Virus record (IMG/VR): IMGVR_UViG_3300021425_000117
Coordinates: 1 to 30,549 of that record
Strand: one strand, 5' to 3'
DNA: 30,549 bases
Origin: a virus
The translations under genes and the position numbers were made by a program. The notes below the pieces were generated by a model. It made no database searches and was not told where the DNA came from. It worked only from the letters and a program-made list of their open reading frames with translations. Numbering within the stretch: the first letter of the stretch is position 1; each line of letters opens with the position of its first letter. Positions 1 through 10,600 of the stretch are shown one piece after another.

Positions 1-3000
1 GTAACGCCTGAACGTGCCGCGCAGATGGCAAAGGAGCAGGGTAATTGGGTTAGTGCAACATTATCTGCAAATCCAAACGGATTATCTAAGGAGGGTTCAC
101 ATCTTTTTACCAGTATGATGCCATCTGTAGATCCTAATTATGGCGGTATTAAGAATATCTCAGCCAGAGAGAAAGTCCTATATGGACCCACTGGCATTCC
201 AACTCCGTCATATAGACCAGATCCAAGATTTAGTGATCCTATATATGGATGGGATGATCCAATGGGAGAATTTGCTGATCTTCCCGGCACAGTTCCAGTT
301 GACAATACAGAACAAGCGCCAGAACAAGCCGGTTTAACGGATTGGATATCAGAAAGACTTAATAATTTTACACCTACCGGGATTAATAATTACATAGATA
401 AATTAACCAATGAATTTGGTAATTTTGCAAAAGATATACCCGGATATGAAACATATCAGCTTGTCACTGGCCAACGAGATATGATGACTCCGCAGCAGGC
501 AGATGAATCATACAAAAAGAAAGCATGGGAAATAGCTAATGATCCATCATTAGTTATGAACAATATAGCCACATCTGCTAAACGTGGAGGATGGCCTGCT
601 GGTATAGATAATGCAATATTAAATGGATACCTAAAAGAAGCTCAGGCAAATCTACAAGCCAGAAAAGAATTTGATCAAGCAGATCTTGATATGGCTTTGT
701 CAAAACCAGTTAGCTCAGAGCCATATAATGAATGGAGTGCGTCTAAATATCCATCTATTATGGCAAATGAGTTAGATCTTGAAGATGAGGATATAGGTAA
801 ATCTTTAAGTAAAGTTGTTGATAGCCAGTCAATTAATAGCCCCGCTAATCAAGCAGAAATACAAAGCATCTATGAAAAGCAGATGGCCAGTATCGACCCT
901 GCTAAAAGACAGGATAGAATCACCGACACCCCAACTTATATGGGGCTACCGGGATATGCTGCTACGATAGCAACTCAGTCTATTGCCCCTAACAAGGTGT
1001 CTGCATATAGTATTCGTCCGTCTTCTCCTGCTTCTATAAACACTATTACAAATGAAGCATTTAATGGTGTTCCGGGACGGAGAGACGATCTCTATAGCCT
1101 AGCTCAAAGCTTGGGTGATATTTCGCCACTTACTACCAATATTAATGAAGCTGCTTTAACATCTTACCTTAATGAGCCCTATGATCCAAGCCAAGCTAAC
1201 CGCCTGACTAAGGGTGCTAACAATATGGGAACAGTATGGGAGCGACAGGCACTACAAAAATATGAGATGGAGAAAAAAGCTTCCGAATTAAACGCCGCAG
1301 ATGAAGCGGCCTATCAAGCTGCAGTTGCAAGAACTTTAACACCAAGTAGAGTAGAAAGAGATCCATATTTAGCTGCCAGACTTTCTTCTGGCCTTGATAT
1401 TGATAGCATTGGTCTAGACATAGGCACAGACAGCCTTGGAGGGGTGCCTAGGGCATTAGATCCTGTAGATGTTATGGGGGTGCGTAATGCTCCTCAATCC
1501 TACTTAGAAGCTCCCCCACGGTCTAATCCATATAATGCAATCTCTCCTAATGTGCCGAAACCGGATGAGAATTTTCTTACAGCCACTAATCAAGCGTTTA
1601 ATGCTGCGCAAAATCTGGCTGCAGCGGCTCGTATGAACGCTCCGCAAGCTGCTCTAATTACCTCTACTATCACTGCTCCACAGGTACAATCTACCATTTC
1701 ACCTGATTTGCAGCGGGGTGTTGTTAGCCAGTCTCCATATCCTGCTGCTCCTCGCCCCAATATGCCTCCTAGTCAGGTGCCGACGCGACCAGACTTCAAT
1801 GTGCCTAACTTAGTAACAGAGGCTATTAAGTCTAATCCAGTAGCTGATATATATGGAATGCCGGGAACAGGCCCATTTACATCAGTTAAGCCATCTCTTA
1901 GCCCGGTTACTCAAAAAGGCTTTGGGTATGTTTCTCCTATGGGCAATGCTATTAGTCAGATGAAAGCCAAAACACCTACTGGTGAAATCTCTTCAATTTC
2001 CACTCCAACTAGCACAGTAGATGCCAGAGCATTAAATAGCTACAATTCTGTGTTAAATAAATCACAGCAAAATATTAATACAGAATATGGCAAAGCCATT
2101 GCAGCGGCAAATGCTATACAACCTAATGGTGTTAGCAATGTCAAAATGCAAAACCTTAAAGGTAATATGCCTAGGATGGATTTGGTAAGGCCAACAATTG
2201 CCGCAGATACAGTAGTTGGGTATAGAGGACCGGCTACTACATTAGGTATTAGTAGCCAATCTGCCAGTTTACCCACTATAAGCTCTACTGGAGTCACTGG
2301 AGATATAACACCACAAAATAGAATTAGTCCATCTGAGATAAGACAGAATAATGAAATTTCTTCTTCTCCATCTATAGCTGATAAAATGCCTAGTATTCCA
2401 CGTGAAAGTCCAATGAAGCCCGGAGAATATAGAGGGCCTCCTTCAATGGGACGGGCTGACAACTACACACCCGGACCTAAAAAAGATCAGAGTAGAATGC
2501 AAGAATATGCTATTCCTGCTGGCAGACAGGAAATGGATCAAGCAGAAATAGACTTTGGTAATAGCTGGTCTGGGCCACTTACACCAACTGTAAAGGCAGA
2601 AGGTCCATCACCATCCACTGGCGGCGGTAGAGGTGGAGGGGGAAGCGCTGGCAAATCGGCTTCTGCTGCGCTCACTGAGGCTATAGCACGATCTCAAGCT
2701 CCATCTAGAGCGCAATCTTATACATCACCAAAATCACCATCTGGAACTAAATCTATTAGCGCCTCTGGTAATGTTGTATCTAAAGGCTATGCTGTAGGAT
2801 ATGAACCAGAAGATGATGTAAATGATCTTTTAGGAGGATGGGACACACCTATCACTGACGGTGTACTACCGGGAGCTACAACATCAGTGCCGCAAAAAAC
2901 TTACACCCCCGCTCCTGTACAACCGGCTGTAGTAGGTCGCTCTAGTGCCTCTGTACCTAGAACCTCATCTTCTGTAGCTGCTCGCGGGGCTAATGGCCCT

Positions 3001-3585
3001 GCTGGTCTAGCTGGAACTGGCGGTAGTATGTCAAGTAGAAATGCATCTTATAGTAATAATCAAAACGCGCCATCCGGTAGAACCTCTAACTCGCAAACCT
3101 CTTACGATAGCAAAGGAAATGTCACGGGTCGGTCATATACCGACTCAAAAGGACGGACCCATTCAACAACCGTGATTGGTGGTAGAGAATACACAAATGC
3201 TAGTGGGTCATCTGGTGCTGGTTCAGGTGGTGGCTCTACTATTCTCTGCACATACTTTATGAAAAAGGGATGGCTTCCTGTTAATATATGGAAAGCCGAT
3301 ATGACACATGCCAAAACTGTCAACCCAATCATGCGTGAAGGTTATTATGCTTGGGCGGAACCTTGCATCAAAAGAATGAAAGTGGGAGACAAAAAATCCC
3401 GGATACTAGAATATGCACTATGGCAAGTAGTGAAGGGATGGTCATATGAAGCAGCATATATGTCTGGATATCTTCCTTCCGGCACAATATATGGTAAGAT
3501 CATTAGAGCTATATTTGAGCCAATGTCTTATGCAATAGGAAAGTTTAAGAGAATGAAAAATTCTAATAAGAAGGTAGAGGTTTAA
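1..3585 (+). CDS. Putative virion protein with disordered body and conserved C-terminal domain (5' end missing)
   Basis: The frame is open from base 1; the first internal ATG is at 25, but the eight codons before it read smoothly into it, so the true start is probably upstream of the window. About 1194 residues are visible. The middle and later part are rich in Pro, Ser, Thr, Asn and Gly, look intrinsically disordered, and hold no enzyme motif I recognise. After a Gly/Ser linker near residue 1070, the last 110 residues are compact and aromatic-rich (CTYFMKKGWLP, then IWKAD, GYYAWAEP and a Trp/Tyr-rich helix). I recall this type of terminal domain from phage and prophage structural proteins of alphaproteobacteria; its function is unknown. 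The stop is one base from the next gene, so it is probably co-transcribed with the two large genes downstream. A tail, fibre-related or internal virion role is inferred from position only. Confidence 0.75.
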   Translation, partial: VTPERAAQMAKEQGNWVSATLSANPNGLSKEGSHLFTSMMPSVDPNYGGIKNISAREKVLYGPTGIPTPSYRPDPRFSDPIYGWDDPMGEFADLPGTVPVDNTEQAPEQAGLTDWISERLNNFTPTGINNYIDKLTNEFGNFAKDIPGYETYQLVTGQRDMMTPQQADESYKKKAWEIANDPSLVMNNIATSAKRGGWPAGIDNAILNGYLKEAQANLQARKEFDQADLDMALSKPVSSEPYNEWSASKYPSIMANELDLEDEDIGKSLSKVVDSQSINSPANQAEIQSIYEKQMASIDPAKRQDRITDTPTYMGLPGYAATIATQSIAPNKVSAYSIRPSSPASINTITNEAFNGVPGRRDDLYSLAQSLGDISPLTTNINEAALTSYLNEPYDPSQANRLTKGANNMGTVWERQALQKYEMEKKASELNAADEAAYQAAVARTLTPSRVERDPYLAARLSSGLDIDSIGLDIGTDSLGGVPRALDPVDVMGVRNAPQSYLEAPPRSNPYNAISPNVPKPDENFLTATNQAFNAAQNLAAAARMNAPQAALITSTITAPQVQSTISPDLQRGVVSQSPYPAAPRPNMPPSQVPTRPDFNVPNLVTEAIKSNPVADIYGMPGTGPFTSVKPSLSPVTQKGFGYVSPMGNAISQMKAKTPTGEISSISTPTSTVDARALNSYNSVLNKSQQNINTEYGKAIAAANAIQPNGVSNVKMQNLKGNMPRMDLVRPTIAADTVVGYRGPATTLGISSQSASLPTISSTGVTGDITPQNRISPSEIRQNNEISSSPSIADKMPSIPRESPMKPGEYRGPPSMGRADNYTPGPKKDQSRMQEYAIPAGRQEMDQAEIDFGNSWSGPLTPTVKAEGPSPSTGGGRGGGGSAGKSASAALTEAIARSQAPSRAQSYTSPKSPSGTKSISASGNVVSKGYAVGYEPEDDVNDLLGGWDTPITDGVLPGATTSVPQKTYTPAPVQPAVVGRSSASVPRTSSSVAARGANGPAGLAGTGGSMSSRNASYSNNQNAPSGRTSNSQTSYDSKGNVTGRSYTDSKGRTHSTTVIGGREYTNASGSSGAGSGGGSTILCTYFMKKGWLPVNIWKADMTHAKTVNPIMREGYYAWAEPCIKRMKVGDKKSRILEYALWQVVKGWSYEAAYMSGYLPSGTIYGKIIRAIFEPMSYAIGKFKRMKNSNKKVEV

Positions 3586-3586
3586 G

Positions 3587-4618
3587 ATGGCTACAATGAC
3601 TGCAGAAGAACAGGCTGCTATGATTGCGGCTCAAAGAGAAAATATGCGTAAACTTAGCTCGCCAGATAAATTTGCTGTAGATCCTGTAACTGGCCAACCA
3701 CTTTCTAGCGCGGGCATAGCTGGCATTACATCAGGCTGGCCAGAAAAAGGCATTTTAGGTGGCTTTGGTGATTGGCTTAAGAACGCATGGGAAGCTAGTA
3801 GTAAAAATTCTCAAGAATATTATGACAATAGTAATAAAGAATATGATAAACTATTATGGGGTGAAAAATTTGCTAATGAAGAAGAAGCTCAGCGTAAAGT
3901 TCAGAGGTCACTAGCGGCTGCTGCAAAGCAGAATACTACACCAGCACAACTAGCAGAACTTGATGCTCAAGACGCGGATTTTGGGAAATCAATGACTCCT
4001 CCCCCTGAGTATACAAGTAAACCGTCAGAAACCCCTCCAGAAGCCCCTCAGAGCCTCGCTGACCAGCTTAATGAATACAAGGCAGCTTTGGGTGGTTCTG
4101 GTGGACAGACCGCTGAGAACCCATATATGGCCCAACTAGCGGCTGCTGCTAAACCACAGACCAAGGGGCAGTTCCTTATGGCTCTTGGAATGGGTATGAT
4201 GGGTAAACCCACATTCTTTGAAGGTGCATCTGCTGGCCTTGCTGCAGCTATGGAGCAGGGTGATAAAGCAAAGGCTTCCTATTATGATGCTCTTGGGGCG
4301 CTTGCTGGATCATTTGAAAGCCAGCAGAACCGGGCTGCTGAAGTGGAAAATAATCGCCAAAGGAATGCGATTTCTTTTTATGAGGCTATGAATCCAGCAC
4401 CATCGGATAAGCTGAATCCATTAGTAAAGTATAGTATGGATCAAAGAAACAAAGCATGGGAAATGGCATCTAAAGAGATTACTGAAGGTGTAGCTCAGGG
4501 GAGGATTGATATTCCACCCGGAGAAATGGGTGCGGCTATTAGTCAGCTTGCTTTTGAGTTTCTAAACGGGAGGCCAGAAGGTAATAGAGTGATTAATGTA
4601 ATGGACACAGAAGAGTAA
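3587..4618 (+). CDS. Putative internal virion protein, 343 aa
   Basis: No named family was recognised. The ATG lies one base after the upstream stop, with an AGGT-type ribosome site. The protein is Ala- and Gln-rich. It has a disordered Pro-rich stretch near residues 135-155 and a small hydrophobic, Met/Gly-rich segment near 195-225 (ALGMGMMGKP, then an Ala-rich helix), and a helical C-terminal half. Such an amphipathic Ala/Gly segment is common in small phage proteins that sit beside giant ejected proteins. Here it lies between the cut 1186-plus-residue protein and the 2403-residue polyvalent protein, four bases before the latter. A role as an internal virion or ejection component is inferred from this context alone. 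There is no signal peptide and no convincing full-length membrane helix. Confidence 0.7.
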   Translation: MATMTAEEQAAMIAAQRENMRKLSSPDKFAVDPVTGQPLSSAGIAGITSGWPEKGILGGFGDWLKNAWEASSKNSQEYYDNSNKEYDKLLWGEKFANEEEAQRKVQRSLAAAAKQNTTPAQLAELDAQDADFGKSMTPPPEYTSKPSETPPEAPQSLADQLNEYKAALGGSGGQTAENPYMAQLAAAAKPQTKGQFLMALGMGMMGKPTFFEGASAGLAAAMEQGDKAKASYYDALGALAGSFESQQNRAAEVENNRQRNAISFYEAMNPAPSDKLNPLVKYSMDQRNKAWEMASKEITEGVAQGRIDIPPGEMGAAISQLAFEFLNGRPEGNRVINVMDTEE

Positions 4619-4622
4619 TTTA

Positions 4623-7600
4623 ATGGCAATTATTTCTCAGACTGACAAATACGGCAAAACACACCAGTTTCAGATTGCCGGAAATGTTCCGTCTGAAACA
4701 GAATCCGCTCGCGTTCAATCATATATGAACAGAGCTAATGGGGTCAGCGCACCAGAAGAAGCCCCAAAAGCCGGTTTAATTCAGTCTGGTAAGGCTGGTA
4801 TTCAAGGACTGCAATCTGATTTCTATGGCGGCTTGGAAACTATTGGACAGAGTGCCGGAAGTGATTGGCTGCAGGAAATTGGTAGGGCTGGCAGAGAGCG
4901 TAATGCTGCAGAGCAACAGGCCATATTGCCAGATGAGCAGAGAGCAGATCCCGGATTTAATGCTGCCTATGCTAAACAGGCTGTTGGTGAAACTGCACCC
5001 TATATGGGGCTTGGACTAGCGGGTGGTTTTGCTGGTCAAGCCATCGGTGGTGCCATTGGTACTGCCTTATTGCCCGGTCCCGGCACCGTAGCTGGTGGAC
5101 TTGCAGGCAGAGGAATTGGTGCGCTATTAGGCTCTGCTGCTTCTTATTTCCTTCCTCAAACTGGTAGCGCCGCTTCTAGGCAGAGAGATGCTTATGGCAC
5201 TGTAATTAATCCAGAATCAGCTATGGCTGCTGGTGCTTTAACATCTTTAACTGAAGCGGTTATGGATAAATTCCTATTATTGGGTAGATCCAAACTTCTT
5301 AGTGCCGCTGCATCAAAAGGAATACAGATTCCTGAGAAGGTGGTTAAGAGCAAGGTTGCAAATATTCTTGCAGACACCGCTGCTGGTGGTGGCATTGAGG
5401 CCGCTCAAGAAGTCAGTCAGGCTATGATTGAGCGCATTAGCGCTGGCCTTCCTCTTGATGACGAAGAGGCTATGTATGAATACAAGGTCGCTGGCCTCAC
5501 TGCTGCTGGTATCGGCGGTGTTATGGGTGGTGGTGCCGGTGTAATCAAGCATGGGCTTTATGGCAGAAAAGATCGTAAGAATGCTAAAATAGATAAAGCT
5601 ATTAATGAGGATATCGCCAAGCGCACAGATAAATTCAGAGAATTTGCACAACCTGAAAGTTTGAGGATTGAAAATCAAGCTGCAGCATTTGCGCCAGACT
5701 CCAATGAGGTTCGCGGACCTGATGATCCAATGAAGGAAGGCATTGATATTGTTGATCATTCTAGAAGCGCAACCAATAAAAAATATGCCTTGGAAATTTT
5801 TGGGTCTAAAGGCCCATCAGTTGGTGAATATAGCTGGCAGAATGATTCTGGCAAACTGGTAAACCCCGATGGGAAATACACCACACGGGCAGAAGCTGAA
5901 TATGCGGCGAGACAAGACCTAGCCACATTAAAAGAAGAAGAGCGCCAGAGAACGGAAGCGTCTGAAATTATTAGTAAGCAGCTTAATCTTGGTGAAATAA
6001 ATACACCAAGAAGGGCTTTTGGCAGAGAAGATGCTAAATTTAAAAAGCTTGAAGATGTTCAAGAGGCTCTTAAAAAGAATCCCACAACTTTCAGAGATGA
6101 AAATGGAAATGTTGTAAAGGTTAAGCCAAGCGATATTAGCAAGAGCAAAATTAAGGCATTGCATGAAAAGGCTTTACCTAATATTAAACCTGAAGTAAGG
6201 GACAATACTGATCCAAGACTATTGGCTCTTGAGTATCTGTCCAAGCTTGAGCAGAACAATATTGACTGGCGCATTAATGAAGCACAGAAAGCCCTTGAAA
6301 AATACCGCACTGGCAATAAGGCTCTCAACGACAGCACTAAACAGCTTATTGACACCGCTGGTGAAGCTGGTGTTCCTGAGTCTAAGCTTATTGATATCCT
6401 TAAAAACAACAAAACTCAAAATCTCACTCAACAAACCAATGATGCACGAAAGGAGATCAAAAATCTTCTTGATGCTGGAGTGATTGTTCCGGCAACCCCT
6501 GTTAGTCAGGACGGTAGCGAAACTAATTATAAGCTATCTCTCAATAAATCCTACAGAAGAATGTTCCAAATTACGGAGCAGGAAGACACAAAGGGTAGAA
6601 ATAATTTTGTTGTTACTAGCCCAAATGGTGATGTTAATCAGGATATAAATCAAGTCGGTGGAATCCCTGAAGAGCTTAATAAACGAGAAATAACGCCAGA
6701 ATCTCAGGGTGGTGGACCCACCGTCACTCCTCAAGAAAAATATGAAACAGATCGCATTAGAGCAAGCGCTCCTATTAGGGCATTTTCTACTAGACAAGAA
6801 GCTGAAGACTTTATCAAGGAAGAGCTTGGACGAGTAACCACTAAAGAAAGAATAGATCGTGAGAAGAAGCTTGAAGCAGAGCGACAGGCTAAAAACTACG
6901 ACACAATAGAAAATACCAACTTAAGAGCGCAGAAGCTTGGTATTAACAGTGTTAGGCAACAGTTTAGGCGTATTTTGGACCAGATGGGCTTGCCTGATGC
7001 GGCACTTAAGCTTGAAGCTGCATATGATAAGCATAATTCTGGACGCACTATTGAAGGCTCTTACGAACACGACACTATAACAATATTTTGGGATATCTAT
7101 CAAAAGGGCATCTCTGAGGGTGAAATTAAAGCAGAGCTTGCTAAGGTGATGAACCATGAAGTTATTCATGCTGTTCGTCAATTCCTTAAGCCTAATGAAT
7201 GGAAAGATCTGACAAATCACGCTGCCAAAAAGAAGCGGGTGGTTGATGGTGTTGTCCGTCCATACACATATCTTCAGTGGGTCACAAAAACCAATTCCAA
7301 TGAGCAGGGTGTTTTGCGGGATGGAATGACCAAAACTCAGCTTGAAGAAGAAGCTGTTGCTGAAATGTTCCGTGACTGGAATGATAAGCCAGCCGCAATC
7401 ACTGGTCGTCCTGCATCTCTTTTGAACAAAATTGTCAAATTGTTTAAAGCTCTGTTTAGAATGGCAGATGATGACAGGATGAACCAGATCTTCCGCGAGA
7501 TTTTAAGCGGTAAGGTTGCATCGCGCACCGCTGCAGACGGGGTTGAGGGCCGCTCTGAACTGAGACAAACGCTATACAATGCAATTAATAATTATGGTAA

Positions 7601-10600
7601 GCTAGATAAGGAGTTAAAGGATAAAAAGGCAGAGTTTGAAACATTCAAATCTACCTCTTTGGAAGATGCCAGAAGCGGGAAATATGGTCGTGAAACCATC
7701 CCCGGACCTGACGGCACCACCATCAACAAACAGATTGATGAAATCACCAAACAATATGAAACGGACATTGCCACACTTACCGAGCAGGTAGATAACGCCA
7801 ACGCAGCCAAAAATGCCGCTCAGGTAGCGCAAACCACATATATCCAAGATGAACGTATTAAGGAGATCAAAGAAAAATACTCTGGCGCTAAGCTGTCTTC
7901 AATGCCACTTACAATCAATAAGGCTGCTATTCGATTGGGAGATGGTACTATCATAGAATCTCCCGGTAAGGATATTGGTACACACTTTAATGCTATTGTG
8001 AAGTTGTCTGAAACCAGAGATGATCTGGTAAATGATAATGGTGAAATTGATTTTGGCGCTATTGATCCAGAAGAAGGCTTCACCCTTAGCGATGGGTCTT
8101 GGGCTACCAGACAAGAAGCAGCAACCATCGTTAGACAGACAGATGAGAAGCTATATCAAAGACTTAGAAAAGAAATTGGTATAGTTGGCGAAACAATTGA
8201 AGATGATGAAATCACATCTGAAGGTATTAGTAAATTCCAAGATCGGCAAAGGGCTGCTGACGAGCTTAGAAATCGAGTAGCTCGTGCCGCAGCAGACGGA
8301 CAGAATCCACGCAGAGTTCTTCTCCATGCTTCCAATGTTAATAGCAAAGCTGGTAATGCCGGTGATATTGATCCTGATATTTTGGAAAAAATCAAGCAGG
8401 ATGATATTGCCGCACAGCTTGAAATGAAGGAAGCTAGATCAAAGGTCAATCAGGCTATTGAGGAAAACAATAGAGAGATAATCAGATTCTCTTCTATGCC
8501 AATTGAAAATGGTAGGGGCAAGCCCGATGAGTCAGATATGCGTGACTTCATGGGAAATCAGCGGTCGCGCACTGCTGAAGACATGGCAGCGGCAAGTGTT
8601 GAAGAGCCAAACAACGCACAAAGAGAGAACGCTCAGCACGCAGCCACTATCAACGCCTTGTCAGACCATATTGAGAACTACATCAGAAACATTGCATACA
8701 ACTTTACAGAAGAGCAGAAGGCTGCTGAAATAGCACTGAAGATTAGAAATGGCCTTCATGCTTCACTCACATGGACTCAGGAAAGATTCCAAGACCAATA
8801 TGCTCATGTTGGCCAGTTCATGTATGATGTTATGAAGTCTGGTGGGATTATTGTTGAGGGCAACGATCCTAGGAGGCTGCTTACACTATTCCGCTCTAAA
8901 GCTGGTGAAGCTATCAATGCCCGTAAAGATAAGGGTGGATTGTATTGGGTAGCCTCAACTCTTGTAAATGCAGTTAAGAATGATAAGAGTCAGGTTGAGC
9001 CATTAGCTAAACTCATCAAGGCAGTAGATGAATTTGTTAAAGCTAATGAACCCGGTCCAAATGGACCTGCACGGGCAGCGTACACAATTCTAGGCACCAT
9101 AAAACAAAAAGCTGGCACTTCCGGCATGAGCTATGGAGCGATACTTACAGAGTTATACGCAATCGCTAAACACGCGCCACACAGAAATGCTATGGTTCGA
9201 GGTAGACAAGTATGGAGTGTGAATGGGACTGAATATTTGGATAAAAATACCGCTAGAGAAGAAGCATCTGCTAAAAATACCACAGCACAACCAGTTGAAG
9301 AAAGAACAGTTGGAGAGAAAGGATCTGGACTAACAGATGCAGAAGCCGCGCAGATTGTCAGTTACATAGAAAGCCTTCCTAATTTCAACGAGATCTCAAA
9401 AGCCTACGAGGCTATGAGGGATATTATCCGTGACACAAACCGCGTCAGGCGGGCTCAGGGCTTGGTGCCGACATTCTTTGATGACGGTATGGATAACTTC
9501 TATGTTCCCCTCCGTGGTCATGCAGATCCCTATCTTGAAGGATTAGACCTAGAAGGTGAGCAACTATTAAATGAGTATATGCCTAGGGTTGGGAAGGGGT
9601 TGCAGACAAGAGGTCCAGAAGATAAAGCCGTGCTTGGTAGAACTACAATGCCCACTGACATACTTTACACTATAATGGTGCAGAATAGTGAAACCATTGT
9701 CAGAGGTGCAAAGAATGAAATTGGAATGTCACTTGCCAGAATGATTCGTCAGAACTGGAAACTATTCGGTAAACTAATCACATCCACAGATAACTTTGGT
9801 AATGAATTTCAGATGGTGGTTGGAGACTATGATAAGGGTGGTCTTGGAGACAACTCACCTGCAGTTGAAATAGACCCTAAATCTGAAAAACACTTTATTG
9901 ATAAAATCGTTTATGTCATGGAGAATGGGAAAAGGGTTCCAAAGAAGAAAAGAGTTGTAGATAATCAATGGAAAAACAGAGCAGGCGAGGGTGAATATCT
10001 TTTTGAGTTTAAAGAAAATGGTCAATCCCGCCTTATAAGATTTAATGATAAAAGAGTAGCGCAATCACTCACAAGATCATCCGGTGAGATGGGGAATAAC
10101 TGGTTCCTTAAAGGAGCAGCAACAGTCAACCATTATCTATCTATGGCCAATATCACATATAACCCTGAGTTTATTCTGCCAAACTTTATCAGGGACACTA
10201 TGACTGCCGCTATCAACATCAATCAGTTTGAGATGCCAGATCTTACTAAAGATGTTTTGAGTAATATCAAAAGCACTAGCAAGGCACTAAGACAACTTTA
10301 CAGGGAACTTCCTCCTACTGCTGAAACTGAAGAAGCTCATAAATTCATTAAGGAAATGAATGACTTCGGTGGTATCACATCGTTTGCCGGATTGCGTGAT
10401 CTTAACACAGTGATGAAAGATGCCTTGGCTTGGAACGCTACCAACCTTGGTTCCCCCGATGCTGATATTGCTGGCAACCTTGCGCAGAAGGGTGCTTACA
10501 AATTCACAAAGATGATGGAGGATTACAATAGGGTAGCTGAGAACACCACAAGGGCTGCTGTATTTATGGCTCTAAGGAAGAGAGGTTTCTCGGCACAAAA

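Noticed and set aside
2040-2462. A 140-codon minus-strand frame inside the first large gene, and many similar frames inside the giant gene.
   Set aside because: They lie wholly within strong coding sequence on the other strand, have no ribosome sites or neighbours, and their residue composition is unnatural.
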